Part shown: positions 1 to 12,705 of the stretch, one piece after another
How positions within the stretch are numbered: the stretch's first letter is position 1
How the letters are laid out: each line of letters begins with the position of its first letter
NCBI GenBank assembly: GCA_002197995.1
Contig: NGZR01000005.1
Coordinates: 2,790,001-2,854,000, forward strand
Reading direction: 5' to 3'
DNA from: Gaeumannomyces sp. JS-464
Taxonomy: Eukaryota; Ascomycota; Sordariomycetes; Magnaporthales; Magnaporthaceae
DNA: 64,000 nucleotides
Position numbers and translations under genes: made by a program
The notes under the pieces: model-generated
What the model was told of the DNA's origin: nothing
Seen by the model: the letters and a program-made list of their open reading frames with translations, nothing else
The model's database searches: none

Positions 1-1242
1 GTGCGCATCAACAAGCTCGAGGAGGCGAAGCGCTCGCTCGAGCGCCTCTCAGAGCCCCACGAGCACCCCCGCCTCGACGAGACGCTGGCCATGATGGTGC
101 AGACCAACAAGATCGAGATCGAGGAGCGCGCCGGCGTCACGTACTGGGACGCCTTCCGCGGCACCAACCTTCGGCGCACAGAGATCGCCTGCATGGGCTT
201 CCTGTCGCAAATCACCAGCGGCGGCGCGCTGTGTTACCAGGGCACCTTCTTCTTCCAGCAGACGGGGATCCCGGACCGGACGGCCTACTACATCGGCCTC
301 GGTGGCACCGCCATTGCCTTTATGGGCACCTGCTTGTCCTGGGCCTTCATCTATAAGCTTGGCCGGCGGAGCATCTGGCTCATGGGCTTCTCCAGCCTGG
401 TTGTCATCCTCTGGACCATCGGGTTCCTGGCGCTTCCTGAGCAGAACCTGCCGCTCGCCTGGGGTCAAAGTCTACTCTGCATTGTCTGGCTTGGTGTCTA
501 CAGCCTGACAGTTGGTCAGTATCAGGCTTCGTGATCCCTATCTGGCTTCTGCAAACATGGCCTGTGAGACAGAGAAGGCTAACCTCGGAGCAATCGGAAA
601 CAGGGCCAATCATCTACACCCTAATCTCTGAAATTGGTAGGGACTTCGGTTGTTTCAGCGTCAAATCGGCCGTGTGTGTCTCTTTGTCACTAACCAGCGG
701 CCTTGAATAGGATCCACCCGCTTGCGAACGCAGACCATCGTGCTAGCTCGAAGTACCTTCTACGTCGGCAACATCATCGGCGGCGGCACGTTGAATGTGA
801 GGGCTCTTGCCTCAGTCTGGCCCTTCTATCAAGGCAATCTGTTTGCGTATAAGTGCGCTAACAACCTCTGTAGCCAAAAATGGTGGCCCCTGGCGACTGG
901 AATCTCAAGGGAAAGACGGTATGTAAAAAAAAAAAAAAACAATAAAAAAAAAACATCCATTCCTCTTGGACAGACTCCGATCTTGATGACTATCGACCCC
1001 TTGCTGACTTTTCTGTCCACTCCAAGGCCTTTTTCTGGGCAAGCGTCGCCACGCTGACCCTCGTCTGGGGCTATTTCCGTCTGTTCGAAACCAAGGGCCG
1101 GACCTTTGGCGAGCTGGACATCATGTTCCAGCGCGGAGTCACTGCCCGGCAGTCGTCAACGTACAAGCTGGAAAGCGACGACATGTTCATGACCAAGACC
1201 AACGAGTCGGCCCCGGCAGCTGCCGACTCCAAGAGGCAGTGA
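1..1242 (+). CDS. MFS sugar (alpha-glucoside type) transporter, 3' part
   Basis: The 5' end lies outside the window. Five exons fit: 1-514, 604-636, 711-796, 874-918 and 1027-1242, all with GT-AG introns and joining to 297 residues without a stop. The joined protein shows the loop motif TNKIEIEERAGVTYWDAFRG and then LRRTEIACMGF, as in fungal maltose/alpha-glucoside permeases. Exon 2 gives GPIIYTLISEIG, followed by GSTRLR, which matches the conserved segment before TM10 of the sugar porter family. The C-terminal part reads FFWASVATLTLVWGYFRLFETKGRTFGELD, with the ETKGRTF signature. The expected job is proton-coupled uptake of di- or oligosaccharides at the plasma membrane; the exact substrate cannot be told. 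Intron 4 (919-1026) holds a long A-rich run. Confidence 0.88.
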
Positions 1243-2765
1243 GGACGGCGGAGGGGGTCAGGGGGGTCACGAAGGGGAACACGAAGCCGCGGCTTGCGCC
1301 AAGAGCCCGTGGGGGCAGGGCTAGATATTGTGACCTTGGGATCTGAAGATGATTACTTCCGGCGGCTAATATCACCAGGGTTTCTCGTCCTGTGGCGCCT
1401 TCTTACCAGACAGAGGTTCGTTTAGGAAGCTGTCCAGTGCCGTGGGCGAGCTGGCCCATCCATTGTACCCCATTTTCTTGGTTCCATTCTGGAGCCGGCA
1501 GAGTATGATGGCCGTGGTTGGATCTGCTCGTATAAATGCCGGCGGGAGTGGCGCTGATTGGCTGCAGGAACACGAGATTCGCCTGTCGCGATGGAAGGGG
1601 CCAGCCAGGGGCGGGTTCTGGTTCTGGAACGAGCCGGCCACGACCGTTGGCGGGGGAGAGCGCCGGCTGGGGAGATTAGTAGGGGATGACGTGATGGCTT
1701 CTGCCAATCAAGCTTAAATCTGGAGTTAATTCCTACTTTTTGTTGTTGCCTGGGAGGAGCCGCGGTGATTTTGTGGGGAAGAAAGGATCTCGTGCCGGCC
1801 TTGTGCTCGCCGGGATTTCCGAGCACTCGAGCCGCCATCAGCGCGTACTACCGCGACCAAAGGCGGGATAACGGGACGGCGGTGAAATGCATTGTGCAAC
1901 GGTTCGATGTTCTTGACCGCCTCGTAAATGGCCATTTCGAGGCGGCGGCGCGCCTTTGCTTGACACTGCAGGGGCGGCGGCAACGTGACTTGGCCGTCGC
2001 CGGCGAGCGGCGGGATGGCGGCGAATCTGGCCTGCCTCCCCTGTTTCTCCTCGACCGTGGCTGGAACCCCCGCGGCAGGGCCGACGTCAAAGTGGCACCC
2101 GGCTCACTGGCATACGAGGGGTTGCTTACAGAGGCGCTTTGCGGAGGACAACGTAGTAGACGACGCATGGCAAGAAAAGCCAGGGGCGTATTGGTAGCTT
2201 CTTCTGGTCGTCTTCTTGCCGAATTGATGCCTAATCCATATTTGTGATCGCCTTCTCTTGGAAAATCCACCACCGCTACCAACACGAGGTGGCACCTCGG
2301 CACCTCCTACTGGGCTGTCAGCTCGTCTGCCGGGATATTACTGCCTGCCTGGTCCGTTGGACCTATCCCAAGATGCGGACATCGTTCGAGCTATGCTACC
2401 CTGCACCCGGAATAGCCCCAGAGACCCGCCAGCCCGGTCGTGGCAGGGCTTGCATGGATGGTCACGTCCAAGCTAGGCTCCTTCCACAGGCACCACTGCG
2501 ACCTTGTTGTTGATTTCTCCGCCGAGGGCCGAGGAGGCTGTGGCGATGCTCGTATCCCACGCATCCAGGATCATGCGGAGTAGGTGGCGGACACGCATCT
2601 CTCCCTCTCTAGCATCTGTATAAATATCGATCGTATCACTCGTCTTCAACTGATAGATCCCGTCTCGAACAGCACCCACACCTGCACAGCATCCTAACAG
2701 GACACACCGGCCTCGACAAGAACCTCTTCTCCCACCCCATCAAGCCCTTCGCTCAGCTCCCCAAG
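1243..2765. other. Intergenic region
   Basis: Between the transporter stop and the next secreted-protein start. Several open frames exist on both strands, but none resembles a known protein and they overlap each other, as expected by chance in GC-rich DNA. A TATAAA-like string lies near 1531 and another at about 2619; the latter is about 145 bp upstream of the following ATG and could serve it. Confidence 0.5.
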
Positions 2766-3304
2766 ATGAAGCTCATCGCCCCCGCCACCCTCCTCCTCTC
2801 GGCCGCGGCCGCCATGGCCATCGAGCCGCGCCAGGCCCCGACAACGTCTTCGTGACCGTCACGAACCTGCAGTGCCAGCCTCACGGCACCACCTGCTTGT
2901 ATGTCACCCCCGCCCTATCCCGCTCGAGAAACCCCTTATTACCCTGCCACTAACACTCCTCGTCTCACCTCCCAGCTACACCTTCGAGGTCCGCTCCTCC
3001 CCGGATCCGCACCGCTGATCTGCAGCGCGCGGACCCAGGCGGCCGGCACGATCCCGACGGTGCCCAACCGAGCCGTGCTCGACCCAACGCCGTCTTCACC
3101 TTTGAGCAGCAGGGCGGCGGCAAGCCCGCCTCGTTCGACATCACCTGGACGTCGGACTGGGCCAGGGGCGTCCAGAAGATCCACGGCTCGCACGCCTTCT
3201 CCAGCGGCGACTTCAAGACCGACAACCTCGGCACCCAGAGCTACGTCGGCGCCAAGCAGTTCACCATCAGCGGCCTGACCACCAGCCTGGTTATCCGGGA
3301 GTAA
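2766..3304 (+). CDS. Small secreted protein, frame-disrupted
   Basis: Starts MKLIAPATLLLSAAAAMA, a clear signal peptide, followed by IEPRQ. A 77 bp intron (2899-2975, GTATGT, with a CTAAC branch-like site, ending CAG) joins two exons. To read the whole protein three single-base corrections are needed, each beside a C run: near 2840 (after CAGGCCCC), near 2997 (CTCCTCCCC) and near 3091 (GACCCAACG). The corrected product is about 154 residues. Segments visible in the three frames are DNVFVTVTNLQC, then ICSARTQAAGTIPTVPNRA, then AVFTFEQQGGGKPASFDITW, ending in TTSLVIRE. It looks like one of the many small beta-rich extracellular proteins of moulds, but I do not recognise the family. It may be a pseudogene, or intact and badly sequenced. 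The uncorrected exon 1 frame stops near 2853. Confidence 0.55.
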
Positions 3305-3604
3305 GGGGACAAACGGGGGCAGAATGGGAAGGAGAGATAATGTGCAGCCTTATAGGCTGTAAAAAGAAGAGGCTGGAGATGTTGGGTGATTATTACGTTC
3401 CTGATATAGAGAAATAATTATTTGATAATCGACGATTTATATCCCTTTGAGCTTCAGCCGCTCACATAGCCCGTGTTCCCGCATGCAAATCTGCACACTG
3501 CGGCTACCTAGGTACCTATATACAAGAAGCAGTTACCAGACGATAAGAATTGTGTCGATTCGCTACCACAGGCAATATAGTTGCTTGCTCGATAAAACCC
3601 CCGT
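3305..3604. other. Short region between convergent genes
   Basis: This is 3' flank of both the secreted protein and the AA9 gene. It holds a run of AT-rich sequence (3395-3440) that would suit polyadenylation, and a CCTAGG/GGTACC palindromic cluster at 3505-3518. No gene seen. Confidence 0.5.
3505..3518. repeat. TACCTAGGTACCTA short palindromic motif
   Basis: Two overlapping palindromes (CCTAGG and GGTACC). Close relatives occur elsewhere in this window, always between genes. I know of no assigned function. Confidence 0.5.
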
Positions 3605-4544
3605 CTAGCAGGTAAAGACGGCCGGGCCGGCCGGGGTGTAGCTCCTGGCGTTGTACATGTTGATCAGGATGCCCGGGTCGGTGGCCTTGTACGCGCCGGG
3701 GAAGGAGACGAGGTTCGAGGGCTTCTTGGATCCGCTGCCGCCCGAGACGTTGATCTGGGCGCACGAAATGTAGAACTGCGCGCCGCCGACAGAGCCGGCG
3801 CCGTGCAGGGCGTTGTGCTCGATGCGGAAGAGATACTGGGAAGAAGTCGGTCTTTAGTCGCCGCCCGAGCAAAATGGATAGGCACGAATTCTTATAAAAC
3901 AACCCGCTTACCTCGCCACTCTCGATGCACCTCGGGATGGTGAATGTTGCCGACGCCTTGTCTGTTATAGAGTAGAAGGCGTCAGAAAACCGACTTAAAC
4001 ACATCAATCAAGCACTCGACTTAAAAAGATTAGCCTAGAAAGAAGGCCTCTCACTGTTGCTGGCAAACTGCAGCCCGCCGTTGCTCCCCGTCGGCATCTC
4101 CTGGTAGACCTTGAACCAGGCCTGGCCAGACCCGTCCCAGGACGAGGCCGTCTGGCCCGCCGGCACTTTCGCCATCCAGCCACTGAGCGGGCCCGGGTGG
4201 AAGATGTTGGGGGCCGACTGGAAGGTGATGGAGCCGCCGGCCTGGACGCCGTACGTCGACGCCGTGCTGCGCCCGCCCGCCTCGAAGCACCGGATCGCCT
4301 GGCTGTTGACGTCCTGCACCGGCCCGTTGGACTGCCAGTTGGCCGTCCGCCGCACGTACTGCCAGTCGCCGGTGCCCGACAGCTTGGGGAACGTGTCTGG
4401 TTTGTTTTTAGGTCAGTCATGGTATACATATAGTTGGACTGACCCCTTGGAGGGTCCTGAGCAGCGACGTCCCAAGGGTGGACCGGACTCACAGTGTCCC
4501 GAGACCGCCGTCACCAACGCCAGAGCAATAACGGACGCCTTCAT
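3605..4544 (-). CDS. AA9 lytic polysaccharide monooxygenase
   Basis: Secreted copper enzyme of the former GH61 family, expected to cleave cellulose or hemicellulose oxidatively. Four exons: 4544-4493, 4396-4055, 3961-3912 and 3835-3605, with all introns GT-AG, giving 224 residues. The signal peptide MKASVIALALVTAVSG ends right before His17, so processing leaves the N-terminal copper-ligand histidine followed by YTFPKL. The second ligand His is in NIFHPGPLSGWMAKVP, and the axial Tyr in AQFYISCAQINV, near the C-terminal YTPAGPAVF. The motif SRCIESGEYLFRIEHNALH is present in the variant PRCIESGEYLFRIEHNALH. There is no cellulose-binding module. The length is normal for a single-domain AA9. The start was chosen because it is the only ATG giving a signal peptide ending in Gly-His. 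Confidence 0.93.
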
Positions 4545-5933
4545 GATGCTTGTGGGCCGCCAGAAACACGAGAACAAGCCGGGACTGAAAGTAGTCAAAC
4601 TATCGCAAGCGGTGGTAGCCTTCGGGAGAGCCGAACCGAGCGGGATATAGATCTGCAAAAGGAAAATCCCCGGTGTCAGGGATGCAGCAAAAAGAAGCCG
4701 CCGCAACACATGGCTATATAGAGAAAGAGAAGAGAGAGAGCACGACCCTGTAAGCCAAGACCCTCTCGCAACGCCGGCGACACGATGCTACCCTCGTATG
4801 CCGATGGCTGGCTCGGCATCCACTCGCCATGACAAAAAAAACAAAAAATAGACTGGTGAGACAAACGGGCCGTAGTGGCCCCAGACGGACGCCGTCACCT
4901 TCTCGATGCGCACGACGAGCTCGCAAAAGCTCCGAGACCACGGCACGTCCCAAAACAGTCCCAGCGTGTGGTGGGAATAGATTGCCGTCGCTTTAGCCAG
5001 CAGGCCCGGTTAAATCGAATTGTCGACACGGGATCGAGGAACCGACCGCCCAAGGCACGGGGCACATATTAAACAAGACAGCGCCCACAAACCCGGCATC
5101 GGTATTGCTGCGGTAGCACGGCAGTCTGGGGAACAGCTTTGTGGGGTCCCCGGAACCGCGGCTCAGCTACCGAGGCTCTGCGGTAGCCGAGCGGCAGCCT
5201 GGGCGGCAGTGCGCCACAGATAGGGGCATGCTCGGGAGCAAACACTGCGAGATAGACCACCTTGGCACGGCTCGCTCGCTCCGGTAACCCTCAGCTGCCA
5301 AGCGAGGGGCCCAACGAGCTCGACATTTGCGGGTCAGGCTTGAGATCGATCCGCGTGCTTTGCTGGCTGCTCTGCGGCAAACTACTAGATAAGGGGCCGC
5401 CTTCCAACCAAAAGGAAAAATCGCATTCTGGCCATGGCCAGGTATATGACCTAAACAACAACCGTTTCCTCCTGACTCCTTTTGTCCGGTTTTTCCCCCA
5501 CCCAGAGCTATGGCATTGGTCTTCAAAGAAACAACCCAGAAGGGCGCGGAAAATGGCAGTATTAAAGCGTTGGAAAGGGGAATAGAGAGAGAGAGACAGG
5601 GAGAAGCTAAATTGACAGGAAGAAAAAGAAAAAAAAAGACAACGTGATTCACATACAGTCCTCGCGAAGTGGGTGGGGGCGGAAAGAAAAGTGCAGGGTA
5701 GTAATGTGGTAGGGATCCCCATCCGGCGTCTCCGCTGAAGGGTAAAAGCGACGTGTAGGCCGTATACTCGTGAAATCGTGAGTAGGTGCTTCCAATGCTA
5801 GATCAATCGCGGCAGATGCCAGTGAAATGTGTATGAATGCCAGGGTAGAAGAAATGGTGATGAACCAGGACTGGTCGAAGGAATTGAAGGCATGGAAAAG
5901 GACACATAGGTCGCATCGCGAGGCTATTTTGGT
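4545..5933. other. Intergenic region, AA9 promoter and kelch gene 3' side
   Basis: Holds the AA9 upstream region (4545 onward, with TATATAG at about 4713-4725) and the 3' flank of the kelch/BTB gene. The open frames present (for example 5291-5722) do not resemble proteins. No RNA gene recognised. Confidence 0.5.
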
Positions 5934-8900
5934 TCAGGAGCTGCCGGCGATGCCCAGCCCGAGCCCTCTCGCCGTAGCCATGCTGCCGCCCACGGTTGTG
6001 TTTGTGCCCGTCCGCTCCCTCATCCTGCGCCCTTCCATCAAGCCCCGGAGGCCCCTCTTCTGCAGTCCGATGACGCTGCTGAGCTCTCCGTTCCACACCT
6101 CGCGGGCGGCGCCTCTCTCGCTGTCGAGCTCCGAGCTCCACTCGCTTCCAGAGACGCTGGCCGTGGCCGACATCTCTGCGCTCTCGGGACGCTGCGCCCC
6201 CGCCCCGCCGTTGTTGAGCCTCATGTTCGCCGTCTGGCCTGTAAGAGCGCCAACACCGTCCTTTCCACCGACTCCCAGTCCGCCCATGCCAATAGAATCT
6301 GTAGGGCTCAGAGAATCCAGTTGGCCACTGGGAACAAAGAAGTTCGGGTTCAGGGACCCGTCAATACCCCGGCCACCGCCAGCAGCCATGGCAGTTGCGT
6401 TGAAGACTGCCGCCGCATTGCGGCTGTCGAGCAGGGTATGGAGGCGCTCAACAACTGCCTCGAGCAAGCCATCTATCCTATAGGGGCGTGCTATCTGCAG
6501 AAGGCTGCAGAGAATCTGGGGTGTGCAGAGCGGCGAGCTTGGTGGCGCCAAGCTGCTGGTGTACAAGAAGTGTAAAAGTGCCTGGAGAGTCAGATACGTG
6601 TGGGGCAGATACAGGCACCGTGGCCTTGCGTTTGGCGGAAGAGTCCTTGGGGTCGGCGACGAGTTTAACGTGGACAGATCCGCTGGTGGGCTCATCAAGC
6701 CCGCAGAAGCCCCGGAGGTGCTAGTTCCGGCGGTGCTTGGTGGTTTGTTGCTAGTCGAGCTTGAACCCGATGCCATGGTACCCATGGACATGTTACTCTC
6801 TATGGTGTTCCGGCCGCTGGAATGGGTGACGGTATTAACCGACGAGCGCGTGGTCGCGCCGGGCGTCGACCGCAGCGTAATAGCGTCATTGCCATCCTGC
6901 GTCGCCGTGCCTTCGCGGAGGAGCTGGACGAAGTAAGGTCCCCACCGTCGAGCGACGATCCGGCTGTTGACTGGAATGCGCTCGCCACCAATGCAAAGTA
7001 TGTCCATGTCTGCAAGCTCGCGCATGATCAGGGCCTTCTCGCCCAGCTCTTCGGATGCCCGCGAGTGCGACCGACCACCTGCCGTAGCCCCGGCCTTGCG
7101 AGCAAGACTGAGGCCGGGTCCAGTATACGGACTGCTGGCAGAGACGAAGCCGGACATGGGCGCGGTTTTTCTCGGGTTGTCATAGAACCCAAACGCTTCC
7201 AGCTCCACCATACAGACGTTGGAGAAGTTGATCCGCCGGTGATTATAGTCGTCTACCAGACTCCGCTTTCGGTTGCCGAGGATGACAAAGGTGTTTCTCC
7301 TGTTCCACAGAACACCTCTGTTCCAACTCCCTTGGCTGAAGACGCTGCCCCCAGCGTCTATCTTGGACCACGTCAAGTTTCTGAGGTCGAGCGCCCAAAG
7401 GGCATACTCTTGCTTTGAAGACGTGAGGTACGTGCCGCTGACGACAAAATGCGTGTCGATGACGCCTCCGTTGGGAAACCGCAGCCCAGGAGGCGAGTAG
7501 GTCCCGGACATGGGCCTCTCCGACAGCGAGCCATCGGTGCCTCTTATTTGCAGCTCCAGCTTCACGTCGAGGAAGTTGTAGTTGGAGTAGATCAACATCG
7601 ACGATCCGGGCTCGCGGGCCTCATGACTGATGCTGTCTTGCCTCATCATTCCACTGGCATTCGCCTTGCCAATCTTGGCAGTGACCGACGGCAGCAGGGG
7701 CGCCACGACGCTCCGATAGGCGCCGCAGCTTTTTCCGAGGGGCTGCGTGGAAGTCCACTTGAGGCTCCGCAGGTTGAACACGCTGATCTGCTCGATGTAG
7801 TGATTGTTTCCGTCCTGTCCTCCAACCACAATCATCTCTGCACCACCCGTGCCGTCTATGCTGATTCCAATCCTGCCTTCGTTGACGCCGGTTGACGGAT
7901 TGTGGTGCAAGGCTGAGAGAGGTGCCTTGTGGGAAGCGAAATTGGCCGACGAGGGCAACACGCAGGCGCAATGCGCGTACCGTCCCTGTGGCGCATCTTG
8001 CGTGGGGATGAAGGTCCATGTCTTGGTTGGCACATCGTAGATGTGGACATCCGACATGACCGAAACCTCGGGCTGCTGGTCTTGGCCGGGTGATGATTGG
8101 CTCGGCGAGGGTGACATGCCTCCGTAGCAGACAAGCTTCGTGTCGCCCAGTGGGCACATGGAATGAAAGTATCGCGGGGGCGGCAGGTCTCCTGTTGTGT
8201 CGAGCTTGGTCCAGTGCCGCCTGATCAGGTCCAGCTCGTAGAGGTCCGAAGTCAGAGGCGCAGGTCGGCTGCGAGATAATATCCTCCCTCCGAAAACATA
8301 GAGCTTGTCCCCAATAGTAGTCGTTGCTCCAACGAGCGGATGCGGCTCCTTCCCTGTCGTCCTGTGCACATTGCACATCAAGCCAGAGAGGTGCGACGAG
8401 CCGGTAGACGAGGGAGTTCCCACGGCAGGGCCGATCGACGGCGTTCCTCGCTGCTGCTGGACAGCCTGTGGTGAAGGCCCTCCGGACGAAGGGCCAACGC
8501 TCTTTGGCGTCAGGTTCTCCCTCGGCTCCTCATTCATCTCCTGCCGCGATAGGCTCGCAAAGCTGCTGCTCATACTTAGATCGCCGGGCTGGTTCCGGTG
8601 GAGGCCTTGACGCAGTGGAGGCATCTCGACGGACGAAATCGAGTTCATGGAGCTCATCGAGTTCATAGAGGCCATCGATTCCATAGTATTTGTCCTTTCC
8701 ATCTTTGGTCTTTCCGGTCTTTCAGCCAGCACCCCAGCTAGGCTGGCGGGTTGTTGCGACCAAAGAGTTGGTGGGGGTCGGTGTAGCGGGCGTGGAGGCG
8801 GGGTGCGGCGGGGGCTCGGGCAAGGGTTTCTCGAGACTGGTCTGCAGGCTCAGATTCCGGACATGTTGGTGTGCCTGATTCGCTTGTATTCTCGAGGAAA

Positions 8901-9088
8901 AGGACTTGAGGCCGCGCTGGGAGGGCTGGCGGGTCAGGCGGGCGATGTTTTCTTGGCTCTTCTTGAAGCCGCGGTAGACGCCCGAGAGGATATCGGGGGG
9001 ATTTTACGGAGGGCAACGATCGCTCTTCGTTCTCGGAGTCGGAGAAGTGGGAGACGTCGCCTCCGCCGTTTTGGCCTGCATTGTTCAT
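5934..9088 (-). CDS. Kelch-repeat and BTB protein, Ral2-like
   Basis: About 1,050 residues. The uninterrupted part (up to 8732) has a Ser/Met-rich head (ERTNTMESMASMNSMSSMNS), then kelch blades: GATTTIGDKLYVFGGR, PPPRYFHSMCPLGD, GRYAHCACVL, EMIVVGGQDGNN and FVVSGTYLTSS. A BTB/POZ-type domain follows, split by a Ser/Thr-rich insert: ALIMRELADMDILCIGG..RRWGPYFVQLL and then LYLPHTYLTLQALLHFLYTSSL. This architecture matches S. pombe Ral2, which acts with Ras1 in cell shape and mating; the role is inferred. The start at 9088 (MNNAGQNGGGDVSHFSDSEN) is preferred over internal codons because an adjacent frame continues as PPDILSGVYRGFKKSQENIA and then LEKPLPEPPPHP before joining the kelch part. That requires frame corrections near 9002 (A/C runs) and near 8740. 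It lies downstream of a 4.5 kb gene-free region. Confidence 0.78.
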
Positions 9089-12000
9089 CGCGCGTCAGTT
9101 GAGTCCTGAGACTCAGTCCTCCTACACCAACTCCAGGCAGGCCGGGGACGGCGCGGCTCGATCGGTGCTGCGGCCGAGGGCGCAAACGAGGTGCGACGGG
9201 CGGACGGTGAGAGGAGCACGAAGGAGACAGACGGGCAGGGAGGCAGACCAGGCAGACCAACAGCAGGTATAAGATATTGGGAACGAATCGAGGAGAGAAA
9301 TGCTTAAACCCCGTCCCACCGCCAAGGTCGGACAACGTGTGGACGCGAGGCGCTGAGCAGGGCAGCAGGGGGTTGGAAAGATGATGAGCCTTGGGCGTGG
9401 AATGGGGCCACGCTTGCCCACTTGGCCGGGTCAGGGGTGAGCGGAGAAAGAACCAACGGGATGACGAATGAGGTTAAAGGGGCAGAAGCAGGGCGCAGCA
9501 GCTGGCGCGCGCCAGGCAGGGCACGAGGGCAGATAGGGATCCGAGGCGGTGGGAGGCAGGCAGGCCGAGGGCGGACATGCCCGGAGCCGCGAAGCGGGAT
9601 GGAGCGAGGGGCAAGGTCCAGCGGTCAAGGGTGGCAGGCAGAGGAGTGTGCGCTTGCCTGTTCACGTCGGCGCGCAGCCAGGCATCGCAAAGGCAGCCGC
9701 TGACGCAGGAGACGCAGCAGGGGCGGGGGCGAAGCAGAAAGGGGCCGTGGAAGGAGGTGTGGAAGGAGTCATGGTGTCATGGAAGCACGTTGAGCACGCG
9801 TGGATTTGCAGGGCGCATACCTCGATGGGAAAGCCCGCTGGGCCCAGGTTGCAGCGTGTAATTTCCAGATGCTCGTCCGCAGGAAAAGCCAGTCCGGCGA
9901 AAGAGGGTGAAGGGTCGAGAAAAGCTGAGCGAGGCCAGGCCCGCACCGCACAGACGCTGAGTGGGGAGAGAAGCAGCGGTTATGACAGTGAGCCGGGGCG
10001 GCCAGCCAGCACGCACCGCACACGGCTCTGCGCGGCCGCAAGGGACAACGCTTGATTCACACACTCCGACAAGTCACCCCGTGGAGCCTGTTGGCGGGGG
10101 AAACGCTCGAATTGGCCCAGTGGGCAGAACACTGGATCTGTGGAACACGGTGTGCGGCGACGGCGACGGCGACGGGCGGCGCCTTCACATGGGTCGTGGT
10201 TGTGGCGACGAGGATGAGGCAACTGTGTTTGTCGGCCGCACCAGTTTTTGGTGGCAACGAGAAGGGCGCAGCGAGAGGGTTTGCCCAGCGGTCTTGTCTT
10301 GACTTTGCTGGTGGGCTGGCAGGTGGAGTGGTTGGCGGCTCCTCTCCCGCTGCTGGACCCTACCACCTACTACTCACCTTCAGGCCCATGGCACCCAGCA
10401 TGAAACCTACAGGCGGGTGTGCTTAACAGCTGCCTTTCGGGTGAATGCGACTCCTCGACCGATGGCAGACAAAGAGCTTCGCAAAATTGGGGGGACCGGT
10501 GGCGGCTATGGCAGGGTGAATTGAGCAATCGAATTGCGACGGATTGGACGGCGGGGTGAGCCAAAGCGCTCAGCAATCACCCCCAACCAGTCGGGAAGCG
10601 AGTTGAGGAGCCGCGCGAGCACGAGCCGTTGGTGGTTCACGCCCACTCTGGGTGGAGCTGTCCCCCGCTGCCGCCTCTGGTTGGCTGGCGGGCCGCCTCC
10701 CACCCAGATGTCACACACGGCCTGCGTAGTGTCTGCGCATCACAAGAAAGAAAAATCCACCTCTGTTGCACCGACCGATCGTACAAAGAAAAGATCGTTT
10801 TGGCCCCCTAGACGACATCCACACAACTGCTGCGTGAGTGGGGGCCATCCGAGTGGAACACGGCCCTCGGAGGCGCGCTGGCGTAAATGTGAGCGAACCG
10901 ACCGTCGTATCTGTGTCTGCCGTGTCGTTGCGTCCCTGGAACGTGGTGCATGCCTCGCCAGGTACACCCTCGCACCGCCGTGCGCCTCGCTTTCTCGGGA
11001 ATCTAATTATACAGTGTACCTGCCCGTGAGCACCCGAGGAGAGGTAAATGCCTGGCGAAGTCGGTACCTAAACGCAGAGCCGCTTTGTCCGGGTATTCCT
11101 GGCCACGCGGCAATTTCTCCTGTGTGGATAATTAGACGTGGAGTCGTGGAGATTATGTTCGTTCTGGAAGATTGAGAGCTTGGTCGCCTCCCCAAAAAAA
11201 GGAAACCCAACTACAGCCTGTCCATCGCGTGGCCCAGGCAGCCGAAGGCTCCCGGCGGGTCGGAACACCGCGTTTCCGTTCATAACAACCTAGTTGTGAT
11301 CTTTTGTATGCAATCTGTCCCGTCTTACCAAACTGCTTGCTACATCACAGCCGGTATTTCCGATCCCGGCCCTGGGGTGCGCAGCATTGACGCCAGGTGG
11401 AGAGAGCAATCGCGGATCAGCTCAAGCCGTGGACACCGGCCAGGGCCACCTCAACGCGGGAGAGACAGTGTCAACAAGAACAACCCAAGCCTCACAGTTG
11501 GTGCGTACTGGAGAGATGGAGCGAACGCGAGACCCAGGTACTTGAATACCGCCCAGACAAGGATAAAGTGCGGAGCTCGCCGATTCCACCTCGCGTCCCA
11601 ACTAGCGCAAGATTACTTACATACCTACTTCCCTGTTCCTCATCGTCGCAAGAGGGTTGTCATCCTTCACTTGTCACTTGTCCAAATCTCTCGTGGCTCC
11701 CCCGTGACCACCCTGTGTCTTGCCTCCCTCTCCTCCACCGCACCTTGCTGGGAATTTCCATGTCCCGGCAGCGACCTCGCGAACGGGGCGCGTGCTGCGC
11801 AAGCCGACTCCTAAGTGGCGGACCCCTCCCTCAAACATGAAAACTGCAGGGCCTTCCAAGGCCCTGCCCGGCGCCACGTCGGTGTCCCAAAACGTGGCGG
11901 ACAGGGATGCCTTGGGACGACGACCGGCTAGGGCGGCGGTCCCCGAAACGAGGGGACGGATCAGCGCCTCGTCCATGGAAGGTTGCGTTTGCTTCTGCCG

Positions 12001-12654
12001 GACGAAATGCCCGCATGAAGCAGGAGAAAGAACAGACAAGCTCACACGTGACCGCGCCTAGTGGTGCTCCGAACCTCCCCTACTCAAGGGGATGCATTAA
12101 CCCCATCACGCCCATCTGGCCCGACTGGCTATGGCGTCGGTCGGCGCGCCGGCTAGGCTAACCCATCCTAGGTTTGCGCCGAAATGCTTGTTGCCATCAG
12201 CCACAACTGACTGACTCTTGACGGCGCGCACTCACGGAGCGCCTCAAACTGCGACAAATGAGGGGCGAGTCGTGCGAGTTTGCTCTTTGATGCGGGGTTT
12301 GATAGATTGGGTTTCTTTTCCCGCACTTGACAAGGCTAAGCCCAAACCTATCTATGGGCTAGCATTCGGCCGTCACCATCGACCAAACCAAGCTAAAAAG
12401 GACCCATGAGCGCTAGCTTCGGCCATTGAGTGATTCGCACGACGCCTGCATCGCTAGATCTCTGCGGCTGTCGGGATTACGGCCCCCTTGTCTGCTTGAA
12501 AGGAGCCCCCTTGCCGGCGATTCTTGCCTTCTAATTGGGCAAATGCCCTGCCCAGCCCCGGCGCCCGACCCCATGCTCAATCCGCGCCACCCAACCTCTA
12601 GCTCCCCGATTTCCGCGCTCGAGCTCAAAATCACAATCCCAAAAACCGGAATTC

Positions 12655-12705
12655 TAGCCCTAACTTAAACCCTAACCATTAACCCCAATCCTAACCACTA
12701 ATCCC
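12655..12705 (+). repeat. Degenerate telomere-like CCCTAA units
   Basis: A 51 bp stretch with two exact CCCTAAC units (12658-12664 and 12670-12676) and several near copies (CCATTAAC, AATCCTAACC, ACTAATCCC). Fungal telomeres are (TTAGGG)n, and this is the C-rich strand. It reads as a decayed interstitial telomeric tract or chance CT/A-rich sequence; the clustering favours the former. Confidence 0.55.

Noticed and set aside
1765..2303. Overlapping open frames of 150-160 codons on both strands
   Set aside because: No recognisable protein features, and frames conflict.
9549..11175. Several 100-213 codon open frames upstream of the kelch gene
   Set aside because: Mutually overlapping on both strands with biased composition; expected by chance in GC-rich DNA.
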